Of a stretch of 64,000 nucleotides of DNA, positions 34,901-44,818 are shown in pieces. The stretch comes from Argentina anserina (lineage: Eukaryota; Streptophyta; Magnoliopsida; Rosales; Rosaceae), in assembly GCF_933775445.1 (NCBI RefSeq), contig NC_065878.1, forward strand, positions 13,403,395 to 13,467,394, given 5' to 3'. The notes under the pieces were generated by a model. That model saw only the letters and a program-made list of their open reading frames with translations. It had not been told where the DNA came from and made no database searches. The stretch's first letter is position 1. The number at the start of each line of letters is the position of its first letter. The translations under genes and the position numbers were made by a program.

Positions 34901-36911
34901 ATATGTAGTCCACTAAATTATATACATGTTATAATTCATTTGATACACACACATGCCAAATGTTGAATCACCACAAGGGTAGATTCGTAAATTCAGTGAG
35001 ATTTTACTCACCTTATTGACTTGAGCGTAATTCCACAATTCGCGATGCTAATTCCTTTCCTCGATTTAACGATCACCTTAAAAGAATAAGAAAAGAATTT
35101 AGAATCGTTTCGTAAACCTTTAAATGCCAAAACAGTAATATACGGTTACTGTTCAGCAATTTTGGTTTATACGAAGTTACTGTTCACTACTCAATTAATA
35201 CGTATTTCTGTACGTATAAATATTATATACGTATTTCTGTACGTATATATATTAAATACGTATTACTGTACGTATAAATATTAATACGTATTTCTGTACG
35301 TATAAATATTAAATACGTATTACTGTACGTATAAATATTAATACGTATTTCTGTACGTATAAATATTAATACGTATTTCTGTACGTATAAATATTAATAC
35401 GTATTTCTGTACGTATACGTACGATTTAATGTAAATACAAATTCAGTAAATAAAATTTACTAAATTACCCTTTTTACAATTTACTTTTTACATTTACCGA
35501 AAGTAAATTATAATTACATTTACCGTAGGTAAAACTTAATTACATTTACCATACGTAAATAAAATTTACATTTACATTTACCGTTACACAGTAAATTACC
35601 AAAATACCCTTTCAGTCGAAACTATTTACTCCGCCTCACACGGCGGCGCGTGTGGCACACGCGCCACCTCCGGCCGGCAGCGCGTGGGGCCCACGCGCCG
35701 AGCCCAAAACCGGCGCGTGTGGCGCCACCACCACCCCAAAACCGTCCTCCTTTCTCCCCTCTTCCTCCCTCCGCTCCTAAGCAGCCCCTACACCACCCCA
35801 CGCCTCCCCACGCGCCGCCTAAGGCGGCGGTATTCCTAAAATTCCTCCTCCTCCGATTCTCACTCCACAATCATTCTAAACTATCCCAAATTCAACAAAT
35901 TTCAATCCACAATCACACACCAACAACAATCACTTCCATACTTACCTAGATCGTATAGTGGGGCTCTTGGAACTCGTCGGAGATGGATGGATCGTCGGTG
36001 GAGCTCGATCCTTCAAGGGTGACTTGCCTCGGCTCGAGTTGCATAGTGGTAGCTCATCTACGGCGTCGGAGGGAAGAGAGAGGTGTGGATCGTGTGCTTG
36101 CGTCGGCGGAGGGCTGCTCGAACGGCGGAGAACTGGAACCTGTTGTTGCTGGGCTCGGTGTGGTTCGATGATCTTCGCGGCGACGCTGGAGCTTGTGCCA
36201 TGATCGGTGGGACGTCGCGTCGAGCTGCTGAGTGCCATGGAGCCGGCGGTGAGGAACACCTCCCTCGGATGAGGGAGATCGAAGGTCGAAGCCGAGGGAG
36301 GGGGAGAGCTCGGGTGAGAGGGGGAAAGAACGAGAGAGAAGAGAGAGAAAGTGAGAGGGAGGCGGAGAGAAACTGAGGGTTTCCAAAAGTGGAAACCCTA
36401 ATCACAAAACATTCTATTTATACTCGTTTCCAAATCGGAAACTAACTTCCGACGTTAATAACTTTTACATCCGACGTCCGATTCGAACGTGTCACATGTC
36501 CACGCACTCGTATCGACGAGCTCTACAACTTTCGTGAAGGAAGTTTTCGCAACCGATCGACGGAATAAAAGTCGATATAAACGTTACGGAAATGTAACGT
36601 TTTTCAATTTAAACGTTCCGAGAACGTTTCCGTTTCTCGTTTACTAACGTCGCAACCAAATACGTTCATTCTAATAAAATTCGAAATTTTATAGAATTCC
36701 AAATCAAACTAACATTGTTTAAAATTTAGGGTTATCACATAAGCAAAGCTAAAGTAAAGCTAAACTGCAATCTGGGTTGAATTTGTTTATAGTTAACTTT
36801 ACACTCACTGATTAAAGGTCGGTGCTTTTTGGAGGACAGACGAGGAAAACAAGGCAGAGAAGGTAAGCAAGAAGAAAACGATATAAGTGCCACGTGTGCC
36901 ACCATTGCCAT
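22911..36911 (-). CDS. FN3K: Fructosamine-3-kinase, nine exons, TE-expanded intron 1 and frameshift in exon 7
   Basis: Exons (minus, in order): 36911-36809, 25936-25783, 25612-25513, 25417-25343, 25266-25178, 25105-24987, 24561-24420, 23457-23381, 23057-22911, all with GT-AG borders and matching phases. Exon 1 gives a Ser/Leu/Pro-rich leader like a plastid transit peptide and splices to MAAMSDDP. The family phosphorylates sugar adducts on lysines so that they fall off, a protein-repair step. The kinase-like fold shows GGGCINRAS (nucleotide loop), FEGEALGL, the catalytic HGDLWSGN and, downstream, ILDPACYYGHNEAEFG, equivalent to DFG. The length, 334 residues, is normal. Oddities: intron 1 is 10,872 bp because it holds Cassandra and a gypsy element; exon 7 has five A's (24453-24457) where four would keep the frame, so the chain is cut between HGDLWSGN and the metal-binding DPA. 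The frameshift could be real or a homopolymer error. Confidence 0.85.
23356..23369 (+). repeat. Poly-G run in kinase intron 8
   Basis: GGGAGGGGGGGGGGG-type homopolymer just beyond the exon 8 donor (minus sense poly-C). Such runs are error-prone in assembly. Confidence 0.7.
26480..26540 (-). other. 5S rRNA-like segment in the Cassandra LTR (left copy)
   Basis: The minus strand reads GAACTCCGAAGTTAAGC, the 5S gene box A region, then CAGGATGGGTGACC, the box C region. It is 5S-derived promoter sequence of the LTR, not a 5S rRNA gene. Confidence 0.88.
26816..26876 (-). other. 5S rRNA-like segment in the Cassandra LTR (right copy)
   Basis: Same box A and box C elements as the left LTR, 336 bases on. 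In the minus orientation this is the 5' LTR, so it is the copy that could start RNA polymerase III transcription of the element. Confidence 0.88.
26991..30134 (-). repeat. 3' LTR of the gypsy element (3144 bp)
   Basis: Starts TGTAACGACCC, ends TTATCACA on the plus strand. Contains a nine-unit TACGTA array and a GC-rich zone (29.03-29.25 kb) followed by an AG-rich block. Frames in the GC-rich zone overlap on both strands, have no motif and recur in the other LTR, so they are not called genes. Confidence 0.93.
28561..28816. repeat. TACGTA-rich tandem array, nine units (3' LTR)
   Basis: Units of 28-29 bp with the palindromic core TACGTATTTCTGTACGTA, two of them with TTACTG in place of TTTCTG. 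Unit 6 begins TTAATTACG and is the one absent from the other LTR. Confidence 0.9.
30135..30148 (-). promoter_or_regulatory. Polypurine tract of the gypsy element
   Basis: The minus strand reads AAGGGGGGTAGAT directly before the 3' LTR start TGTGATAACCC; it primes plus-strand DNA synthesis. Confidence 0.85.
30175..30545 (-). pseudogene. Ty3/gypsy integrase C-terminal remnant
   Basis: The minus strand at about 30410-30540 shows the GPFEILEKVG-type GPF/Y module and FHDAFYISMLRKYDPD. The open frame 30175-30381 ends LVKVLWSHHDEG...YPQLF, the usual C-terminal text of gypsy integrases. Frame breaks separate the two parts. No catalytic DDE core was found upstream. Confidence 0.75.
30546..32394. other. 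Eroded gypsy interior without legible domains
   Basis: About 1.85 kb where RT, RNase H and the integrase core are expected. Only short frames remain; I saw no catalytic motif. Confidence 0.5.
32395..33340 (-). pseudogene. Ty3/gypsy gag start, protease and RT remnants
   Basis: A Gly/Arg-rich gag start (ENGRGQGRGRTRGRG) reads on the minus strand near 33330. A post-protease segment like DWLRPQYAVIDC lies near 32800-32830. The RT N-terminal block ELKEQIDDILDLGFIKP reads near 32470-32525, followed by a VPVLFVNKKE-like piece. Stops and shifts separate them, and gag is far shorter than usual. Confidence 0.7.
33610..33622 (-). promoter_or_regulatory. Primer-binding site of the gypsy element
   Basis: The minus strand reads TGGTATCAGAGCC, complementary to initiator tRNA-Met, two bases from the 5' LTR end. 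Confidence 0.9.
33625..36739 (-). repeat. 5' LTR of the gypsy element (3115 bp)
   Basis: Matches the 3' LTR throughout in long stretches read side by side, including every GC-rich and AG-rich block. It is 29 bp shorter, exactly the one tandem unit that is missing. Confidence 0.93.
35195..35416. repeat. TACGTA-rich tandem array, eight units (5' LTR)
   Basis: Same array as in the 3' LTR without unit 6. Confidence 0.9.
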
Positions 36912-36987
36912 CCTCCAGAAGAATCGTATGTGCTTTTCTAGTGGTTTGGTGACTTCGGTCGGTTGTTCTTGGCCATGTAGTCTCTAG

Positions 36988-36995
36988 CTTATATT
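36988..36995 (-). promoter_or_regulatory. Possible TATA box of the kinase gene
   Basis: The minus strand reads AATATAAG about 77 bases upstream of the ATG at 36911, giving a short 5' UTR. Confidence 0.4.
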
Positions 36996-36999
36996 GCCT

Positions 37000-37681
37000 T
37001 TAGTGTGTTTTGAGTGGACTGTTGTAACTGGGAGAGGGAAAAGACAACGGTGTGACGATGTGGTCGTCGTGGGCTGGTGGTTTTATGTTTCATAGAAAAT
37101 TTTAAAACATTGTCTTAAATTGCAAGGGACTTAAATTTAAGGTAACAACCATGTAGAGGGATTTGGTCTTCACTGATCTACAACCACATCAGTCAACTGA
37201 AACCTGATATTTGGGGCAGCATCAAATTCAGTCATTCAGATACTTGGTCTGTAATTTAGGAAGTTGGAATGTGGAATTGATTCAAATACAGCAATGGAGA
37301 AAAGAAGCAATCAGTAGAAACTGTGGAAAGAATGGCTCAAAAACACAACGTATGAATAGAGCTAAACAATCTAGTTTTGCAAATATAGATTTATATACAG
37401 AAATCAGACTATGCGTGTAAGCTTGCTCCGTTCTCAAACTAACTCAAAAACTCGGGGTTTTGTCACACTGACTGAGCAAAATCTCAGTTCACACCATGCT
37501 ACCAGTTATGAGAAGTCTTTACCCCTACCATCTGATTCTCACTGAACTTCGAACCAACCTCTCGCTCGAAAGCAAAGGAAAGAAGGAGGGGAGTCAGCTA
37601 TGGCATGTTTGTACACAATCAAGACTTCTTGCTAGATAGCAAAATGCGCGCTTGGCTCCCTTAACCACTCCTTTTGTATTG
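37000..37681. other. Kinase promoter and 3' flank of the RING gene; no gene
   Basis: The first part belongs to the promoter of the kinase gene; from about 37.4 kb it is likely 3' UTR of the RING gene (minus). A 69-codon plus frame (37211-37420) has no motif. Confidence 0.45.
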
Positions 37682-38989
37682 TCAATGCCTTGTGTCCGGT
37701 TCTCTTGATTGAGTTGATTCCGAGGGGTATCCAGGAGCAGGTTCTAACGGCTCTTGGTTGCTAATGTTGTCGCTTGCTGAGTTCGGTTCAGACGCTGGTA
37801 ATAGCCACTGCTGAGAATGTTCATGGGTTGGAATATTCACAGGGTCATCAAACGACCGAGCCACGGTGAACGTTGCTGATCTCACATGTTTTGGTCCGAT
37901 AGATTCTTTCAAGGGTAAACGGCAAACTGGACAGGTAGACTGTTTCCTCAGCCATATATCAATGCAAGAGAGGTGAAAACTGTGGCCGCATTTCGGCATA
38001 ATTCTCAGTATTTCTTTCTCCTGGTACTCAGCCAGACATATTGAACACCTGCACGAGCAAATGATTAAACGTTAATGCTACTGGAGTGCGAAAGGAACAA
38101 GTACCAGATTACAGGAAACCAGATTAGCATTTTTCAATAAAAAAAAATATTTCTTAAACTTACTGTGCATCTTCTACAGAACTGAAAGCCTCCTGATCAT
38201 ACTTCATTGTTGGGATTGCAGCAACCACAACTTGTTCAAGGCCATTAGACCTATTCTCTGGCTGCCATCGAACAAAGAAAACTTAGAACATATTGCACAA
38301 ACGTTAGGTCACTACTAGTTAGGTTACTGAAATTGCATCACTAACGGGAAAAACATATGCAAATAGGGTATGAAGAAAACAAATCACTCTTTCTATATGA
38401 TAGTTTCGGAATTGTCATTCAATCATTGCCATTGTTATTTGAGCAGACAACCTCTTCAAGCAAGAAAGGTGATGAGTAAATAAAAATACCAATTCCTTAT
38501 CCAAAGTCTTCCCACCGTTTTTATATTTAACCATTCATTTCAAGTTTCTGCAATACTAAGCAAAACTAGTATTCAAACCAGAGAAAGCAAACAATTCACA
38601 TTACAATTGTTGTATCTATTAGCATTTCTTCATTTTCAGAGTTGACCTACAACTGGAGAAAATTTAAAATCAAAACTACTAAACTAGAACATGTTCACCC
38701 AGATGAGGTACTGAGATGCCAACTTAGATCTTGAATCACTGAAAGCAGCTCAGAAAGACTTTACATGCAATTAAAACAGAAGTTGATGATTGGGAGAAGT
38801 ACCCAAATCAGAGAGAAACATACATACCTGCTCAAGATCAGTTCTTGATTCAATCTCAAACATAGGCCTTGATTCAACACCTCTCAGCCTCCCACAAATG
38901 ATTCTTGTGCAAACAAATATAATGAATGTTGCACTCATACCAAAACCAATCACAGTAGTAATCAAGTTCATACCCGACCCCATCGTCAT
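37682..38989 (-). CDS. ATL-type RING-H2 E3 ubiquitin ligase, three exons
   Basis: Exons: 38989-38828, 38261-38164 and 38048-37682 (minus), with consistent phases and GT-AG borders; 208 residues. One membrane segment lies near the N-terminus ([24 protein letters not shown]). It is followed by a linker with [12 protein letters not shown], in the place of the GLD region, and the RING-H2 finger: CSIC, then [12 protein letters not shown], then CPVC, matching C-x2-C-x14-C-x1-H-x2-H-x2-C-x10-C-x2-C. ATL proteins are membrane-bound ligases that hand ubiquitin from an E2 to targets, often in stress or defence; the target here is unknown. The Ser/Pro/Glu-rich tail has no motif. The start MTMGSG was chosen because it comes just before the membrane segment; MGSG six bases on or an upstream in-frame ATG (39136) are alternatives. 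The gene looks intact. Confidence 0.88.
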
Positions 38990-39268
38990 ATCAGACTCTT
39001 CTACTTGTATCCAAATCTCACTCAACCAATTCCACACACACAACTCCAAATCCAAAACAGAGCTCAGCTGAAATAAACCAAAAAAACCAATGAACTCCCA
39101 CAACTTCAAATACAGAACAACACTCAAGGGCAGCAAAAACTCAGATCAGAATCACTCCAGAAATAAAAATGGAGATTCAGGAAAATCCATCACAAATTAG
39201 AAAACCAAAGGCACCCACTTGGAACCTGAACAGCTTTGGGTGGACACAAAGCTAATCCTAAGCTGCTT

Positions 39269-39270
<2 letters not shown>

Positions 39271-39300
<30 letters not shown>
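39271..39300 (+). repeat. (AAT)10 microsatellite
   Basis: Ten AAT units about 280 bases upstream of the RING gene start, in its promoter or 5' UTR. Confidence 0.9.
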
Positions 39301-39301
<1 letters not shown>

Positions 39302-40430
39302 CAATGGATGGTGAGGTAGAAGAGAAAGAATTAGAAGAGAGTTGTGGAAGAAAGGAGGCACTTCGTTTTCTCGCTCTTTGGATATTCATCATTGGGGTCC
39401 ATTTGGACCCAGCAAATATTAACAGAGGGTGGTTAAGTCTATATCCAACGGTTGAAACAAAAGTGGATATTTAAGTGTGTTGAGATTCCCATGTTAGTTT
39501 AAGGAAGAGAAGAAGACCGAAGAAGAAGAGATTCTCACCATCATCATCTTCAGAGCTTTCTCAAATCTCAACCATACTAGTACTTGAAGATAAGGCCTAG
39601 GCTTGGGTCCAAAATGTCTAAAGGGATTTTCCTTTGTCTTTTCCAGCAATTCAGATATGGCTACTTTGGTGTGGAAAAGTATTAAAGCTTTAATATTTGA
39701 ATGAGTGGGATGCTTTCCTTGGATTGGAATATGATTGAGTTTTCTTTGGTTTTCTTCAGACTTTATCTATATTTGATGGTTTTCTTACACTAAAGATTCA
39801 GTCTTTGATTTATAGAAATGTTTATGGTCATTGTCACGATTGTGGTTGAGCGGCAGGGGAGTAGAATAGTCGCTGCTACTTGGTTGCTTGGTATGAAAGT
39901 CGAAAGGTAGAACAAAGTAGATGATGTTGTTCAAATGTTTGGGATCTTTCATGTCAAAAAAAATGTTTGGGATCTTGTCTAGGGCACTTGTTCTGACGAC
40001 TATATTCTGATTTCTATGGCAGATACAATGGTAGGATAATATCAAATTACCAAGTACAGTCATACTCAGTCACACTTGCCAACTCCTGCAATGATAAATT
40101 ATTGAAATATTTATATCTCGATTCTCAAAACAACTTGTTTTTTTTTCTTTTCATTTTACTTTAAAGCTTAAAACCATTCTTTTCATAATGTAATATCATA
40201 TTTTCCTGGACTCATTTAGAGCTAACTAGTACATTTCATCGAACTCAACTTATGATCGAGTAATGTTGGATTATCGTTGTCATAAATAAAAAATTATTGT
40301 TAATCCACGTTTCTTTTAAGATATGAACTCATGCATAGTCCCAATTCTTTTTTGTTCACAAAGGAATTTCAATCACACAATTTGTTTTAGCACTCTGATT
40401 AGCATTCCTTCAACGTTTAGTAGTTGAAAA
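39301..40430. other. Intergenic, upstream of the RING gene
   Basis: No gene. A short direct repeat AAATGTTTGGGATCTT occurs twice (about 39933 and 39963). A 92-codon minus frame (39785-40063) has no recognised motif. Confidence 0.4.
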
Positions 40431-40439
40431 CCACTAATC

Positions 40440-42330
40440 CCAGTTGTCATTAACTTAATGGTCTGGAAAATGATGGATGTAATAAAATCCATATATAAAA
40501 TGCCATTGGGGCACTAATCCAGTTCTACCATATTTAACTTGATATTCTCCATATTTAGCTCTCTCAAGCCAAACCTTGTTAAAAGGTAGGTGAGTAGAAG
40601 TATTATGTGTTTTCTAACTTTTCTCATTTCCAGCACTTGATAGTTGGATGCTACCTACCATGCACGAAAGCTTTACCGGAAGTTTGATTCCCGCTTCAGA
40701 ATTGAAAGTGAAAGCGCGCTCCCGAAAAAGAAGGTTTTGGAAGCGCCGTGGAAGCAAGAGAGTTGTTGGGTTTATATAGTTTTCTTCTCTATTTTCCGGC
40801 TCTAATATAAATCCCTCTTAAAAATCTTTATATTCTAAGGACTCGATATTCATAAAGATAAATCAAAATCTATAATTGAATGAAAACCTAAAAAACATAC
40901 AATTGAAGCCTCATTCAAGCATGTTGAATGAGAATTGAGGATTTGTTTGAGATTTTAGTTTTGTGTGAGACAACAAGGGCATATAAGATTATAGATGAGT
41001 TTCATTTGGAGCAAGATACTGATTGAAATTAGATGAGTGAAAAATCAGTGTTGTGGATTTTGGGGCTAAATTAGGCTCAGAAAGAGAGTGCGCAAAGTCA
41101 TTCAGATTTAGAGTGCGCCGCTTATTGCAAAATGTAGATACATATGTTTTTGATTCCACATACTTGGTCAATGTGATTTGAGAGATTGTCAGGTGTATGA
41201 TGGATTGACTAAGAGATGATGCGCATCATTTGTAGTTAGCTACACTACTAGTATCATGTTAGTTATTGGAGTGTCTGTGTTTTTTATTCTAGGTTCTAAC
41301 AAAATGTTTATTGAGCTCATTTTCTATTATATTGTTATTCTATAATGTTAGTAATTAATTTGTTGTTTTATATAATATATTATATATATATAAATATATT
41401 ATTTTATTATGACGCTTTTAAAACGTAACCGCTTCAAAAAAAATTTCAAAAAAAATCATTTTTTGCACTTCCATGTACCCGTAACGATTCCATGCAGCTT
41501 AGGATGCTACAAATTTGAGTTCTAAGTCAGTGACTGAAAAAAACATATCGTAATTTCTTTACATCACTTGAATTGGACGAAAAATAAGGCACATCCAAAC
41601 AGGATCCATAAAGTACACACCCTAATACTCATAATCCGAAACTTCATATAGAAAAGGAAAATCATAAGTAGACAGCTGAACTCTAAACAGACTAATTGCT
41701 TGTGCATCACTGCTAACATCATGAAGCAATTGTTTACGGCAAATTAAGGCATTAGAAACAAGTGCATTGCTTTTGAGATGTGTTTTATTGTACTTCCAAT
41801 CGTGGGTCTCAGTCCCCAACTGCTTTGGGTCCTTTTGACAAGAAAGAATGGAAGCTTTATACTTTTTGAAGATCATCATGCATGGTAGATGCACTCTCTC
41901 GATCATTCTCTTTCTTTTTATATGTAAAAGGCCAGGCATGATGGTACTGTCGGACTAAAAGAAATAGATTACTTCCCTATCATCAAACAAACTTCTAACA
42001 TTCGTAATATCCACCGTCTCAATTTCCATGCATATTCCTTTATTCAGTGAAGCTTTCAGAATCATAAACAGAGAAAACTAAGTCGATCATCTCGATCATA
42101 CATCCTTGTCAAGCAAATCAAATTGAACCGATTCCATGCCGTGATTGATCAATTCATCGCAGGCTAGGCCGTTACTCGTTAGGGCCATATATATGAAACG
42201 TTCAGAGTCAAAATGCGTCAATTGTAAAGAAGCTACTTTTGAATTCAGTATCATAAGGATCAGGTTACACCGCCATCAATCACTACTATCTTGTCTAGGC
42301 ATACAAGACTATTGTCAAAGCAGATCCAAA
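40440..42330. repeat. Segmental duplicate, copy A (partner at 56840-59350)
   Basis: Blocks shared with copy B in the same order and orientation: TAACTTAATGG plus CCATATATAAAAT near 40450-40500; CTCAAGCCAAA, GAGTAGA and GATGCTAC near 40560-40660; ATCGTAATTTCTTTACATCA near 41545; TACTCATAATCCGAAACTTC near 41625; ACTTTTGAATTCA and CAAGACTATTGTCAAA near 42233-42320. Identity between blocks is clearly below 90 percent by eye, so the duplication is old. A 105-codon minus frame (41622-41939) partly matches a frame in copy B but shows no motif. Confidence 0.6.
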
Positions 42331-42773
42331 CATCTTATTGGATCCCAAAACAGTTGCACATAAGAGTAAAATAGCAGCACATTCCCAATTTGACGAACAA
42401 ATATGACACAAACATGAGCGGATTCAAATATTTTTTTTTTTAATTTGGGTAGGAAGTAGGGATTATTAAGGCACCCCATGGCCAGCCCAGAGGACAGGGA
42501 AGACGAGAACAAACAAGAAGTTTTTGATGGACAAAGCCACGCAGATTAATAATTAAATTAACTTAAGTTTACTTAAATCTCCAACGATTTAATTAACTAC
42601 GTAGAGTACAGCGAAAGGAAAGTAAACGTAAAACCAATAACAGTGAAACAAAGTCGAGCTCATGAAGCCACACCGCCATGAGCAGCTGCCGTAAGCCACA
42701 CCACCACATGTCGATCAACAACAACAACAAAACACCACTCCAACATGCACCCAAAACCTCAAAGATCATAACC

Positions 42774-44818
42774 TTACACAGCGTTCCCAACAGGGACATG
42801 AATATCCCTATAAACACAATGATAAGGAGCATCGCACCCAACGTACCTCCCAGCCCACCTCGCTTCGTCAACATTGGAAGCGTTCCAGATCGAGGCATAC
42901 CAATACATAGGCCTGCTTGGGAAACCCTCACCCTCTCTCCTCACCACGCTCCTCATCATATTCTGATAGAGCGTTAATTAAAACGTCTATAATAAATTCT
43001 GTAAAATATCATCGTCAGTATAGAATAAGCATGGATCGTTCTTTCCGGATAATTGAAGAGAACTCTAAACTTTTAGTGTTAACAAATAATGGGGGGTTTG
43101 AGATTAATTATTAACTACTAAAATAAAACTTAAATTACTATTTACATGATCGACTTCTCTTTAACAAACTTAAACCAAATTTATCATTACACCACATAAT
43201 TACAAGTTCGAAAGGTTCGATGCATTCTAATTCGACCAATTACATACTTTTTAGACACCAATACAACTCAAGCCTTAGGGGGTCATCTAATCATGCAAGA
43301 TTTCAATTAACATTTAGATTGACTTAGAGCCTAATCTAAATTTGCATGGAATCGAATTCAATAGCATTTAGAGTAGAAATCAAACAAGATTATATTTAAG
43401 CACCAAATATTTGTTGGAGACATGTTTCATGTATGGCGTCACCCACCATGGTTTCACATGCAAATTTTCAGAATTTTTACCACTTTTAATCAACACAAAC
43501 CAAACCTACTTATGACATAATTCAATTTGTGTCAATATGGTTGATGAATTTAGAACTCAAACACAATTTTAGGGACTGCATCCAATCACTAAATTCATAT
43601 GGACATATCTGAAAATTATCTAAAAGTATGAGAAAGATGATTAGAATATAACAATAGAAATACAAACTCATTAATTATAAGAACATAGATTTGACATAGT
43701 CTCACAAAAATATCAAATACAATCTGAAAATTCTAAAACAAATACAAAACCAATATTTTCCACATAAACAACAACTTACAATCTTCATAGATAAAGAATT
43801 GTAGATTAACACAAATAGACAAAGTCATGGAGATGAGTTGCGAGAATCACACGTTGTAGGAACTTTAGAGGTGTGTCTTCAATGGTGAAACTCGGTGGAG
43901 ATGATGATGATTTTGGGGTGGACGGCTTGGCTAATTTGTGAGGGAAGTTTTATGATGGTGTTTCGATAGAGTTTGAGATCTTGAATGCTAATGAGAAGTG
44001 ATTTTATTTGAGAGGTGAAGTCTTGTATATATAGAGGAAAGAGAGAGCAAGTTACTATAATCAATGTCATGCTTTATTCCATAAATCATGCCATGTTTTA
44101 TTCCCTAAATGATCATCTTCTATTTAATTGTTGCTTGACTTGGCTCAATCTCTTTTTCTTTAATTATCTCTTCAATCTAATCTGAAAATAAGAAAATAAA
44201 ATCATATGTAAAAGATAATTAGTTTCGAATCTAAAAAAGATTCCTAGTCAAACTAGGACTCTAGACCAATTATGCGTTTTAAACTCATGTAAGCACAAAA
44301 ATGCATTAAATGACGTCTAAGACTCTTACTACGACTCAATGACTCAATAGTACAACAATAAGGGCTAAGCAAAGTACAAATTGAGATAAAAACATGTTAA
44401 AAACGTCGCACAAAGTGCTCCTATCATATTCTCATCTATAAACCACTCGATCACATCCCCATTCCACTTGATCACGTACTTATGAAACCCTTCAGAGCAG
44501 TTGAACCCTAAGTTATGGGACTGTTCGTGCTTTCCTTTCCCTCTGGTGTAGTAGTCGGTCTCGACAACGGTCATGTTCTTTCCTAGAATTTCGAAGTCAA
44601 TCTCGTCCTGGGCCTCTTCAAGGCTTTCTAGGGTTGAGAGGTAGAAGTTGAAGTTGAGGCCGCAGGTGTTTCCAGGTGGGCACTTAATCCAAGTGCTGAA
44701 AGTGCCGTAGGCCGGGGTGATCGAAGGTGTTTGTGATGATGTTGGAATCAGTGCAGTGTGTGCAGTTTTCTGGGGTGTAGTCTTTGACGATTTGCCTCAG
44801 GAGTTGAGTTCCTGCCAT
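42774..44818 (-). pseudogene. Short plant GH16 enzyme (XTH relative, EG16-like), split and frameshifted
   Basis: Starts MAGTQLLRQIVKDY at 44818 with no signal peptide. It continues with CPPGNTCGLNFNFYLSTL, the GH16 active-site text DEIDFEILG (nucleophile and acid/base Glu both present), then NLGFNCSEGFHKYVIKW and IEWFIDEN. It resumes at 42962 with RSVVRREGEGFPSRPMY, ASIWNAS, ending DIHVPVGNAV and TAA at 42774. Length of about 210 residues, no signal peptide and the C-terminal text suggest the EG16 group, sister to xyloglucan endotransglucosylases, which cut beta-glucans or xyloglucan in walls. Two lesions: one extra base at 44724-44725 shifts the frame before the active site, and 1454 bp (42963-44416) bounded by a 14-15 base direct repeat split the domain. 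It cannot give a working enzyme as read. Confidence 0.72.
42963..44416. mobile_element. 1.45-kb insertion of unknown type splitting the GH16 gene
   Basis: GCTCCTCATCATATT (42948-42962) and GCTCCTATCATATT (44417-44430) flank it and are two copies of the same GH16 coding bases, differing by one indel. The insert is AT-rich, has no open frame with a motif, no clear terminal inverted repeat and no poly(A). A target duplication this long suggests a non-LTR retroelement or repair-mediated insertion. The donor side lacks a GT, so it does not read as a normal intron. Confidence 0.55.

Larger units (their letters stand above)
26991..36739 (-). mobile_element. Long-LTR Ty3/gypsy retrotransposon, young LTRs, decayed interior
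   Basis: LTRs at 26991-30134 (3144 bp) and 33625-36739 (3115 bp) begin TGTAAC and end ATCACA on the plus strand and look almost identical. On the minus strand the element reads 5' LTR (33625-36739), primer-binding site, a 3.5-kb interior, polypurine tract, 3' LTR. The interior keeps Ty3/gypsy fragments in the order gag, protease-RT, integrase C-terminus. Interior length is below the roughly 5 kb expected of an autonomous element. The long LTRs and the C-terminal integrase text suggest a chromovirus of the Tekay/Del sort (inference). It lies in intron 1 of the kinase gene, 4 bases from Cassandra. Confidence 0.92.

Noticed and set aside
42593..42977. Open frames of 112 (minus) and 99 codons (plus)
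   Set aside because: Both overlap the GH16 C-terminal exon in other frames; only the 42774-42962 frame matches the family.
42963..44416. Normal intron of the GH16 gene
   Set aside because: No GT donor at the 5' edge and the same coding bases appear on both sides.
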